DNA of 9,306 nt, taken from an uncultured Verrucomicrobiota bacterium. Its GTDB lineage: Bacteria > Verrucomicrobiota > Kiritimatiellia > RFP12 > UBA1067. Below, in pieces: positions 1 through 7,177 of this stretch (position 1 is the stretch's first letter; each line of letters opens with the position of its first letter). Both the position numbers and the translations under genes were made by a program. The stretch covers positions 1 through 9,306 of the forward strand of contig CALYRV010000074.1 in assembly GCA_945483525.1 (NCBI GenBank). The letters are read 5' to 3'. Under the pieces are notes generated by a model, which was given only the letters and a program-made list of their open reading frames with translations, ran no database searches and was not told the origin of the DNA.

Positions 1-38
1 GCTGGTGATTAGCGCATGGTCTCTAAATGGGAATAGCG

Positions 39-1184
39 ATGATCTCACGACGTCAGTTCATCGGAGGCGCCGCGTCCGCGGCGGTTTTGCCGCAGCTCGG
101 GTGCGTTTCGTTCGCGGATAACGCTCGGTCGTGGAGGAAAGGGGATCTGCAGATCCACTTCATCTACACCGGCGTCGGCGAACAGATGTTCTATATCTTT
201 CCGGACGGCACCACGATGGTGCTGGACTGTGGTGACGAGGTCAGCTTGGAAGGACGCGAACCCGCGCCGGTGCCGACGGCGGCGCAAGGGAGGGTGGCGG
301 ACTACATCGCGGACTACATCGAGCGCGTGAATCCCGCGGCGGATCCGACACGGGTCGACTACATGATGACCTCGCACTACCATTCCGATCATACGGACGG
401 ATATACGAAGCTCGTCGACCGCATCCGCTTCGGCAAGGCCTTCGACCGCACCTGGCCGGACGTGAATTTCCCGTGCCGTATCTCCGATCATCAGCCGCAC
501 GAACTGAAGGTCATGTCCGAGGTGTACGCGAAGCTGATCAAGCGTGACGGACTCGTCATCGAGAAGTGGCGCGTCGGCGAACGCGATCAGCTCAAGCTCC
601 TCCACGGCGGCGCGAAGGATTTCTCGGTCTTCAACCTCTGCGCGAACGGTTTCGTCGCCGATGAGACGTCCGGCAGGGTCACCGATCTCTACAAGGATTA
701 TCCCGACAAGCAGCCTGGCTTCAAGGGTAACAAGGAAGGCAAGCAGTGGATCAACGAGAACGGGATGAGCATCGGCTTCATCCTGTCCTACGGCAGGTTC
801 CGCTATTTTTCCGCCGGCGATTTCTCTGATTGTCCTTACGGACACAACATCGAGAACGAAATGGCCCCGATGGTGCGTCCCGTGACCGCGGCGAAGATGA
901 ACCACCATGGTTATCAGTCGATGTTCCGCGATCTGACTGCGGCGCTGCGTCCGAAGGAATGGTTCAACTGCGTCTGGAACCACCGTCAGAACACCAAGGA
1001 CACGATCGGCCGCATCACCGACCGCGGACTCTACCCCGGCGATCGTCGCATCCATTCCTGCTTCTTCACTCCGCAGCGTCCCTGCCCAGATGTCGCCGAT
1101 CCCGGTCTCTACGAAGGCCGCACGGTCGTCCTCACGGTCCATCCCAGCGGTGAAGAATACGACATTGAATACGTCCGATCGTAA
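39..1184 (+). CDS. Tat-exported metallo-beta-lactamase-fold hydrolase (ComEC C-terminal-domain-like)
   Basis: A 381-residue metal-dependent hydrolase of unknown substrate. Numbering is from the ATG at 39. That start is chosen because GGGA lies 6 bases upstream and because it gives a compact twin-arginine leader, MISRRQF, with R4-R5, followed by a hydrophobic stretch; an in-frame ATG at 27 has no ribosome site. The MBL core begins near residue 36 with the hydrophobic strands and the VLDCG turn (about 60-65). The zinc signature TSHYHSDH gives H113, H115, D117 and H118. Further ligand candidates are D261 in the SAGD motif, H289-H290 in NHHGY, and H315. The order IHF..GVGEQ / PDG / HxHxDH / SAGD / HHG matches the DNA-uptake ComEC/Rec2 MBL domain, but there is no channel domain, so this is a stand-alone exported enzyme. 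C22 follows LPQLG, a poor lipobox, so lipidation is doubtful. The stop is 2 bases before the next start, suggesting one transcript. The fold is confident and the substrate unknown. Confidence 0.88.
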   Translation: MISRRQFIGGAASAAVLPQLGCVSFADNARSWRKGDLQIHFIYTGVGEQMFYIFPDGTTMVLDCGDEVSLEGREPAPVPTAAQGRVADYIADYIERVNPAADPTRVDYMMTSHYHSDHTDGYTKLVDRIRFGKAFDRTWPDVNFPCRISDHQPHELKVMSEVYAKLIKRDGLVIEKWRVGERDQLKLLHGGAKDFSVFNLCANGFVADETSGRVTDLYKDYPDKQPGFKGNKEGKQWINENGMSIGFILSYGRFRYFSAGDFSDCPYGHNIENEMAPMVRPVTAAKMNHHGYQSMFRDLTAALRPKEWFNCVWNHRQNTKDTIGRITDRGLYPGDRRIHSCFFTPQRPCPDVADPGLYEGRTVVLTVHPSGEEYDIEYVRS

Positions 1185-1186
1185 CT

Positions 1187-4100
1187 GTGATTGATTTTGT
1201 TGAGTTGCGGCAATGGATACTAGGAACGGCTCTGCTGTTCTTTGCATATGCTTTGTACTATGAGTACGCGAAGTCGCAGACTGATCGGATACGGCGGAAA
1301 CTGCTTTCGGTTGGCGCTGTGGTGTTTATCATCGGCTCGGTTTTTGCGACGATAAGCGCTCAGAAGAGCGGATGTCCGGGTGGCGAACCGAATGATGATG
1401 GCACGGGTGGAATCGCGGGATTGCTGATTCCGTCGCGGATGGTCAATGATGCTGCGTTGCTACGCAATATGAGTGACGCAGAATCCGATTCCGAAGAAGG
1501 CGCAGCGTTGAGTCTGACGAATAGGATTTCGTTCGACTCTTTTGCAATCACTTCGACGAGCCGTGTGTTCGGTATCGGTTGGTCGCAGGGTTTGTCGTCG
1601 TATTTTCCGTTGCTTGATCTGGCCTATAAGAAGGAATTGACGAACGATGAGTGGTCGGTTTTCATGACCGAGGATATCGGAGGATCGATGACCAATGGCG
1701 TTGTCTTGGAGATTGCGACTGACCAGATGCCGACGAATGCGGTGGCGGACAAGGGCTTTTATGCGGCTCTTATGCGCAAGGATCCGAATCCGTTGCGGAA
1801 TACGGATGGTGATTATTTCACGGATATTGAAGAGCTTGGAGAGGCCAATATTATTTCTGGTGACGGATATCTTTGGTTCGACATCGCCTTGACGGGCTCG
1901 GATCTGCTGTTTCCGTATTACCAGCGCGCTGATCTCGAGGCAGACGTGGATTTTCAATCCCCGCACGTGTTTAACGGAATCGCGTACTCGGGCGCAAGGG
2001 TCACCCTTGACGGATGGGTGTATTTCAGGGATGCGGCATTGGCGAGAATCAATACAGATTCGTGTCCCATTGTTCGCTTGTTTGGTATCGAACCAATGGT
2101 CGATGCCTGGAATTGGGGAAGCGGCGTATATTTCGGGACGGTGGTAAACGACGGCAGGACCTATGATGTCATCGAGTACCTCAATGTCGGCATGTACGAT
2201 TATATGGATGAACCTGTAAGCCCGTTGCTTTCGTGCGAAGTGATTATCCCATGGGCGGAACCGGATGCGATATACGTAAGCTATGCGAATGTTGATGACG
2301 AGATTCGCAATGTCGATTCATGGCTGGGGTATGCGAATACGGCGCTTGAAAGCGTATTCGTGTCGAACGGATACTATCAGATCGAATATCCGGTCGGGAC
2401 TCCTCGTCCCGTTCCTTACACGACGGTCAGATACCACATAGGCTCCGGAACTGACCCGAGGGTATATGACGATTATACTCCGCCGATCTGCGGTCAGACA
2501 GCTGCCGAGCGTGCGTTTGTCGAAACATCCGTAGGACACAATCTGACCAACGGGCTCTACGAGCTGACGGCCTCGGTGACGGAGGATCCCGTCGTGCCAG
2601 TCCGCATTACGGTCGGAGACCGGTCGGTGACGATGACGAATCGCGGAGAGTGCGTGTTTCTGTGCGAGAAGGGCGTCCAGTACCAACTTGCGATTTCCCC
2701 GTCGTATTTCTCATCCATTGAATTTTCGGCCCGGGATGACATCGCGCCGCCGAGGATGATGGCAGGTGCCGGCGGTTCTGCGGGTGCGGCTTGGACGGTG
2801 GATAATCGCTTGACGCTGGTGCCGCCGACTGGATCTGCATTCGGGAGCTGCCTTTGGCTACCGACTCTCACTGCAGGTCCAAACGTTCTTGAACATTGGT
2901 ATCCTGATGACGGAGGAATGCGTTTTACTGCGTATCTGACCGATTATCCGGGATCCAACTCCGTCAGTTACGCCTGGTCCTGCGCGGATGACAATGTTCA
3001 TATCGCCTCGCCTTCGGCGCAATCCACGATGGTCTCGCTTAGGAATTCTCCGGGATGGGGATCCACCGATCTCTCGGTGACCGCAACCGTCGACGGATAC
3101 ACGTTGTCTTCGACGCTGGCGAATCTTGAATACGGTACTCACTCTTCGCCGCAGGTTAGCTTTAGTCTTGAAGCGCCGGAAGTCGTGTTTCTGAATGATG
3201 ATGACCGCACTAGCCGCTGGTACCGTGTGGCTCTGGATTTCGGTTGTGATGTTGAGACGAATGCGACGATTACATTGTCACATACTGGCAGTACTGGGAT
3301 TCGTTTCGCCGCTAAATCAAACGGAGGGCGTCCACTATCGTGGAATGCCGTAAGGTCGAGGGTGGCGGATTTGCCGCGGACGTTACATGCCGAGTTCTAT
3401 ATGGCATGCTCGGATATCGATCGGGGATACTTCACGGCGGAATGCGAACTTGCGGATGGCGATGTGCTGGTCGTGAGCAATAGGTATCAGGTCATAGAGC
3501 CATTGAGGAAATTGGTTTGCACTGATCCTGCGCCAAATGGCGGGTATTACAATCCGTCGCGTCTTGTTTATGGAACGAATGCATGGCTCACGGTTGGCGT
3601 TAACGGCGGATTCTCTCTGGACGATGTCGAGTGGCGAATCATTTCAGGTCCTGGGGAGTTTGTGTCAACGAGCAGGAATTTTGCCTGTGTAAGGGCGACG
3701 GCGCCGCAGGGAACAGTCGTAGTCGAAGCTGCGTTCGGCAATGATTCTGCAATTCAGCCTCGTTTCGTTCTGCCAATTGTTTCTCAAAGAGCTATACCGG
3801 TGAAGGTGTTTGTTGTCGGGTCGAATACGGTTAGCTCGGCAAGTATATCTGAGAAATTTGCCTACGCGAATAAGATATTCGGTCAAGTTGGGATATATAT
3901 GGACGTAATTAGTATCACGAATAATGTTGGTTACCCATCAGATTATGTTGTTTCAGAGTACGAGCAAACAACTAATTCAGATGGGAGGGCAATTAAAGCG
4001 CTCTCCAGCCAGGCTAAAAGGATATTGGATTTTTATAGTGTAGGTGACTGTATTGAAGTGTATTTAGTTGGGAGAATTATAGCTGGACGGGCAGTAGCAT

Positions 4101-4510
4101 TCCAAACAAAAAAAGGCATCATTGTTTCTAACGATGCTTCAACTCATGTGATTTCGCACGAAATCGGGCATTGTTTAGGCCTTGAAGATTGTTATGTAAA
4201 TCGACGCACTGTAGCAAGGGGTAGAATTTGGCTTGAGCAATATTACGCCCCTGTTAGTCGTGGATTTATGCAAGAACCTGTTGATTGGGGCCCTGAATTG
4301 GAGCGAGGTTTTTACGAAGTAGCGGACGCAAAGTCATTAGTGCATTGTAAGTTGCTTATGTATGGCGTGGATGGAAAAGATGGTGTAGATATTCCGTCGG
4401 CTGATGTGCTTTCGCTAACAAAAAAGGCGACAAGTTCTTCGGATACGCAACGTAGCCGTGTTGGGGCTGATTACATACATCAAAATAATGAGGAGGTTTA
4501 TTCTCAATGA
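1187..4510 (+). CDS. Large membrane-anchored extracytoplasmic protein with C-terminal metzincin-like zinc metallopeptidase domain
   Basis: 1107 residues. A GTG start is chosen because an in-frame TGA lies at 1166 and the first internal ATG (residue 85) would remove both membrane helices; no Shine-Dalgarno is visible, so coupling to the preceding stop (2 bases away) is likely. Hydrophobic helices at about 10-25 and 39-57 flank a basic loop (K29, R34, R36-R37, K38), predicting that the rest lies outside the inner membrane. A beta-rich region from about 113 leads to a calcium-type motif at 205-216 (NTDGDYFTDIEE), resembling thrombospondin type 3 repeats. Several beta-sandwich or Ig-like segments follow (roughly 250-400, 460-520, 565-650, 657-760, 775-862). 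The C-terminal domain (about 865-1107) has the zinc site HEIGHCLGLED: H991, E992, H995 and D1001. The HExxHxxGxxD form occurs in snapalysin-like metzincins. LLMYG at 1056-1060 is a plausible Met-turn. GC drops sharply at this domain. The last bases overlap the next start. Peptidase call good; biological role unknown. Confidence 0.8.
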   Translation: MIDFVELRQWILGTALLFFAYALYYEYAKSQTDRIRRKLLSVGAVVFIIGSVFATISAQKSGCPGGEPNDDGTGGIAGLLIPSRMVNDAALLRNMSDAESDSEEGAALSLTNRISFDSFAITSTSRVFGIGWSQGLSSYFPLLDLAYKKELTNDEWSVFMTEDIGGSMTNGVVLEIATDQMPTNAVADKGFYAALMRKDPNPLRNTDGDYFTDIEELGEANIISGDGYLWFDIALTGSDLLFPYYQRADLEADVDFQSPHVFNGIAYSGARVTLDGWVYFRDAALARINTDSCPIVRLFGIEPMVDAWNWGSGVYFGTVVNDGRTYDVIEYLNVGMYDYMDEPVSPLLSCEVIIPWAEPDAIYVSYANVDDEIRNVDSWLGYANTALESVFVSNGYYQIEYPVGTPRPVPYTTVRYHIGSGTDPRVYDDYTPPICGQTAAERAFVETSVGHNLTNGLYELTASVTEDPVVPVRITVGDRSVTMTNRGECVFLCEKGVQYQLAISPSYFSSIEFSARDDIAPPRMMAGAGGSAGAAWTVDNRLTLVPPTGSAFGSCLWLPTLTAGPNVLEHWYPDDGGMRFTAYLTDYPGSNSVSYAWSCADDNVHIASPSAQSTMVSLRNSPGWGSTDLSVTATVDGYTLSSTLANLEYGTHSSPQVSFSLEAPEVVFLNDDDRTSRWYRVALDFGCDVETNATITLSHTGSTGIRFAAKSNGGRPLSWNAVRSRVADLPRTLHAEFYMACSDIDRGYFTAECELADGDVLVVSNRYQVIEPLRKLVCTDPAPNGGYYNPSRLVYGTNAWLTVGVNGGFSLDDVEWRIISGPGEFVSTSRNFACVRATAPQGTVVVEAAFGNDSAIQPRFVLPIVSQRAIPVKVFVVGSNTVSSASISEKFAYANKIFGQVGIYMDVISITNNVGYPSDYVVSEYEQTTNSDGRAIKALSSQAKRILDFYSVGDCIEVYLVGRIIAGRAVAFQTKKGIIVSNDASTHVISHEIGHCLGLEDCYVNRRTVARGRIWLEQYYAPVSRGFMQEPVDWGPELERGFYEVADAKSLVHCKLLMYGVDGKDGVDIPSADVLSLTKKATSSSDTQRSRVGADYIHQNNEEVYSQ
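4491..4496 (+). promoter_or_regulatory. Ribosome binding site of the coupled helical-protein gene
   Basis: A perfect AGGAGG lies inside the last codons of the metallopeptidase gene, 10 bases before the ATG at 4507. It supports that start and, with the ATGA stop/start overlap, indicates coupled translation of the two proteins. Confidence 0.75.
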
Positions 4511-5340
4511 GTAAAATAAACTGCATGGCTTGCCTTATATTATCTGCTGCCGTGACTTCAGATGCTGACGCATTTTCCCATAGTGAGACGAATGAGGTTG
4601 CCATAGCCATATTGGAGTATGCGGCGATGGATAATGATGACACAATTGATGTGGACGTGGAATATCCTGTTCGCTATACAAGCTGGGATGGGTTGCTCGA
4701 CAGTGTTTCGTTTGCGGGATGGACGCGGAATGATAAGGATGCTGCGGTACGCGAGTACTTACAACGGCTGGCCACAAATGATTTTGCGCAAATTGATGGC
4801 AGCGTTCGGGAATTGATGCGAATTGGTTTGTGTGAACTTCGAGATTTGAATTGTACGAATGCTTTGTCAATCATTCGGGATTGGTCTTTGAATCCTGCCG
4901 CTGCATTTCGAGAAATGGCTATACATATATATTATACATGGAAAACGATAGATGAAGATTGGGTTCTGATAACACGTAAGATTATAACAAATGGTGCTGG
5001 TTTGGGAAGAACAGGAAAAAATGAAATGCTCTACCATGTGACTAACGCCATAGGGCGGTATCGGCATTCCTTGGGGAAGGATGGGCGCTACACGAATGCC
5101 GTTCATGTCGTTTATCAGACGAGGTCGTACGCCCCTGAATGCGCCCCAATGTTAGATGGTTTTTTTGCTTCAGAGATTCCGGAATATGTGATGAGTTCGA
5201 ATAGATTAGAGACTGTGATTGGTTGGCTTGGCTCGACGAATTGTTCGCCCGATGAGAAGTCTTATTGTGTGTCTGTGACTAATAGGCTTATGAATGCGCC
5301 GCATCCATTGCAAGCGATTGATTCGTTGCGAGGATTGTGA
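4507..5340 (+). CDS. Probably exported alpha-helical protein of unknown function, coupled to the metallopeptidase gene
   Basis: 277 residues; I do not recognise a named family. The N-terminus has a single lysine (K3) followed by a hydrophobic run (MACLILSAAV, residues 7-16) and a small-residue stretch ending near ADAFS, consistent with a short signal peptide for export; no lipobox is visible. The rest looks mainly helical, with amphipathic segments such as DAAVREYLQRLA, GSVRELMRIGL and NALSIIRDW, suggesting a HEAT-like or other all-helical repeat fold. No catalytic motif is seen. Several cysteines are spread through the chain. The start overlaps the metallopeptidase stop as ATGA with a strong upstream AGGAGG, so the two are co-translated. 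DNA is AT-rich (one sampled line is 30% GC), like the peptidase domain before it and unlike the rhamnosidase after it. By position it could be an inhibitor, immunity protein, chaperone or substrate of the peptidase; that is inference from layout only. Confidence 0.75.
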   Translation: MSKINCMACLILSAAVTSDADAFSHSETNEVAIAILEYAAMDNDDTIDVDVEYPVRYTSWDGLLDSVSFAGWTRNDKDAAVREYLQRLATNDFAQIDGSVRELMRIGLCELRDLNCTNALSIIRDWSLNPAAAFREMAIHIYYTWKTIDEDWVLITRKIITNGAGLGRTGKNEMLYHVTNAIGRYRHSLGKDGRYTNAVHVVYQTRSYAPECAPMLDGFFASEIPEYVMSSNRLETVIGWLGSTNCSPDEKSYCVSVTNRLMNAPHPLQAIDSLRGL

Positions 5341-5373
5341 TTTTGTCTGTTTTTGGATATAAGGGGGATTTTT

Positions 5374-5380
5374 AAAGGGG
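5374..5380 (+). promoter_or_regulatory. Ribosome binding site of the rhamnosidase gene
   Basis: AAAGGGG lies 10 bases before the ATG at 5391, in the 50-base gap after the helical-protein gene. An in-frame TAA at 5373 rules out a longer reading frame, so this ATG is the only reasonable start. Confidence 0.55.
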
Positions 5381-5390
5381 TGATGTCAAT

Positions 5391-7094
5391 ATGGTAGCAG
5401 GTTCGATATTGGTATGTGCCGCGGCGTGGTTCTATCCGCAGATGGATCTTGAGATCTATCGGCTGAACAAGATGCGGGAGGAGTCCGATAACGTCGGCAT
5501 GCGTGCGGCGCATCCCGGTGAAGTCGCTTCGCTCCGTGATCATGTCGAGTTCCGTCGGCAGAAGGATGATGGGAGTTACGAGACGCGGACGGTCTGGCCG
5601 CGCTATCGTCAGCCGGCGTGCGTGCGGTCCGATAAGGACGGCTGGGAGGCGAAGGCCTTCGACGGCGAATGGCATGTCTGCTCGAAATATCCGGATTCAG
5701 AGGTGCCGCCGCATTCAATCGATATTCCGCAGGACCGCAGCCGTCCGCCGCTTCGTTTCCAGAAGAAAGGCGGTTATTACGATGCCGGTGAGGAGGTTCT
5801 TGCGTATATCGAATGCGAGAGCGAAGAAATGCCGGTGTTTCGACTCGGAGAATCGATGGCGGAAGTCGCCGAGAAGGATCCGGAGAAGATGGAATACTTG
5901 CCGCGGATGGTGCAGGTGGATGATGACCGCTGGCGCACTCCGGTGCCGTATGCGTTCCGTTATCTCAGGTTTGGCGAGGGACATGAGAAGCTGGACGAGG
6001 TGAAGCTGGTGATGGTGGGACGCAGGTACGAGAAGTGCGGCGGATTCGAGTCCGATAACGAACGTTGGAACCGGATGTTCGAAGTCGGCAAGCGCACGCT
6101 ATATCTATGCTCGCAGGATTTCCTCATCGACGGCATTAAGCGCGACCGGCTTCCGTGGGCCGGTGATCTTTCCGTCTCGCTGCTGGCGAACGCTTACATC
6201 TACGGCGATGCGGAGATCGTGCGGCGTTCGCTCTCGGTCATGGACGCCTATCTCGGCGATGTGAACGGCATCACACCTTATTCGATGTGGACGATCATCG
6301 CGCATGACATGTACCAGCTCTACTTCGGCGACCGTGCATTCCTGGACGAGCGCTGGTGGCGCGTGAAGTGGCGCGTCGAGGATCTCATCTCGCGCTGCGA
6401 CGAGCGCGGGTTCGTGACGAAGAAGCTCGACTGGGTGTTTGTCGACTGGACCGATGATGTCGATCCGTGTGCGCTGCAAATGATCTGGGTAGGGGCGCTG
6501 GATGCCGCGGCGAAACTCGCGGATCGTGTCGCGGACAGTGACTCGGCGAAGTATCGAGCGCTGGCGGCGAAGGTGCGCGGCGAACTCAACGCGAAGCACT
6601 GGGACGACGAGAAGGGCATGTACGGAATCGGACGCCATGCGTCCGTCTATGCGGTGATCTTCGGCGTCGCGGATGCGGAGAAGACGAAACGGATCGGCGC
6701 GAACTTCGCGAAGGACGAGATCGCTCCGGTCGGTACTCCCTATGTGTTCGGCTGGGAACTGATCGCGCTCAAACGGGCAGGGTATGTGAAGGAGTTCTTC
6801 GCGGGACTCGAGAAGGTCTTCGGGGCGATGCTCGATCAGCGCGAGACCACGACCTTCTGGGAAGGGTATGACGCGAAGGAGAGGGGCATCGAGATGTACC
6901 GCTTCTACGGACGTCCCTTTGCGAAGTCGCTTTGTCACGTCTGGTCCGCCTGGCCCGCGTTCCTCTTCGTTTCCGAAGTGATGGGCGTGAAGCCGACGTC
7001 CGACGGCTGGCAGACCTATGAAGCGAATCCGCTTCCCGGTCTTACCGGACTCCACGCGACCATTCCCACGCCGAAGGGCATGCTGGAATTCTGA
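5391..7094 (+). CDS. GH78-like alpha-L-rhamnosidase
   Basis: 567 residues resembling GH78 enzymes, which remove terminal alpha-L-rhamnose from plant polysaccharides and glycosides by inversion. The N-terminal VAGSILVCAAAW run may be a signal peptide, though it lacks a basic n-region; the conserved-looking WFYPQMDLEIY follows almost at once. The (alpha/alpha)6-barrel starts near residue 225. Its hallmark DGIKRDRLPWAGD lies at 247-259: D247 and D259 align with Asp567 and Asp579 of Bacillus RhaB, while D252 sits where that enzyme has Glu572. TTTFWEGYD at 486-494 supplies E491, the likely equivalent of the second catalytic Glu, followed by GRPFAKSLCHVWSAWP. The chain ends in IPTPKGMLEF, where the C-terminal beta-domain of relatives normally continues, so it looks slightly short. 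GC-rich (67% in one sampled line), like the MBL gene and unlike the gene before it. Substrate could also be another deoxy sugar; family call firm, specificity not. Confidence 0.85.
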   Translation: MVAGSILVCAAAWFYPQMDLEIYRLNKMREESDNVGMRAAHPGEVASLRDHVEFRRQKDDGSYETRTVWPRYRQPACVRSDKDGWEAKAFDGEWHVCSKYPDSEVPPHSIDIPQDRSRPPLRFQKKGGYYDAGEEVLAYIECESEEMPVFRLGESMAEVAEKDPEKMEYLPRMVQVDDDRWRTPVPYAFRYLRFGEGHEKLDEVKLVMVGRRYEKCGGFESDNERWNRMFEVGKRTLYLCSQDFLIDGIKRDRLPWAGDLSVSLLANAYIYGDAEIVRRSLSVMDAYLGDVNGITPYSMWTIIAHDMYQLYFGDRAFLDERWWRVKWRVEDLISRCDERGFVTKKLDWVFVDWTDDVDPCALQMIWVGALDAAAKLADRVADSDSAKYRALAAKVRGELNAKHWDDEKGMYGIGRHASVYAVIFGVADAEKTKRIGANFAKDEIAPVGTPYVFGWELIALKRAGYVKEFFAGLEKVFGAMLDQRETTTFWEGYDAKERGIEMYRFYGRPFAKSLCHVWSAWPAFLFVSEVMGVKPTSDGWQTYEANPLPGLTGLHATIPTPKGMLEF

Positions 7095-7177
7095 GTTATC
7101 ATGAATTGTTGATTTTCCGAGGGAGAAAATTTTTGTCGTGTAAAATATTCGGGAAATTTATTCTTTCAGGAGGTAAG
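7095..7177 (+). other. AT-rich intergenic region, possible unmapped promoter
   Basis: This 83-base gap is much richer in A/T than its flanks and contains AAAATTTTTG and TAAAATATTC. It is the longest gap between genes in the window and may hold a promoter for the downstream surface-protein gene. No pair of -35 and -10 boxes with proper spacing is convincing (best: TTGTCG at 7133 with TTTATT at 7157, each 4 of 6 to the sigma-70 consensus). An open frame runs through it from 7106, but the strong ribosome site at 7168 makes that a non-coding extension. Confidence 0.3.
7168..7173 (+). promoter_or_regulatory. Ribosome binding site that fixes the surface-protein start
   Basis: A perfect AGGAGG sits 4 bases before the ATG at 7178, and that ATG opens a textbook signal peptide. 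The longer reading frame beginning at 7106 would put 24 non-signal residues ahead of it, so 7178 is preferred. Confidence 0.75.

Noticed and set aside
1..38. C-terminal end of an upstream gene
   Set aside because: Stops occur in this stretch (TAG at 10, TAA at 24), but with so few bases no frame can be preferred, so no partial gene is claimed.
45..1247. 400-residue open frame on the minus strand opposite the MBL gene
   Set aside because: It is the mirror of a GC-rich gene with a verified MBL signature; its translation is rich in Arg, Val and Asp without any motif, and it has no signal of its own.
5383..5397. Possible tiny leader peptide ATG-TCA-ATA-TGG-TAG overlapping the rhamnosidase start
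   Set aside because: Four codons only, shares the ribosome site with the real ATG at 5391, and nothing suggests attenuation.
6105..7055. 316-residue minus-strand frame opposite the rhamnosidase gene
   Set aside because: A shadow of a high-GC gene with clear GH78 motifs; low-complexity Arg/His-rich translation.
7106..7177. N-terminal extension of the surface protein
   Set aside because: The AGGAGG 4 bases before ATG 7178 and the signal peptide beginning there make the extension non-coding; its own start has no ribosome site.
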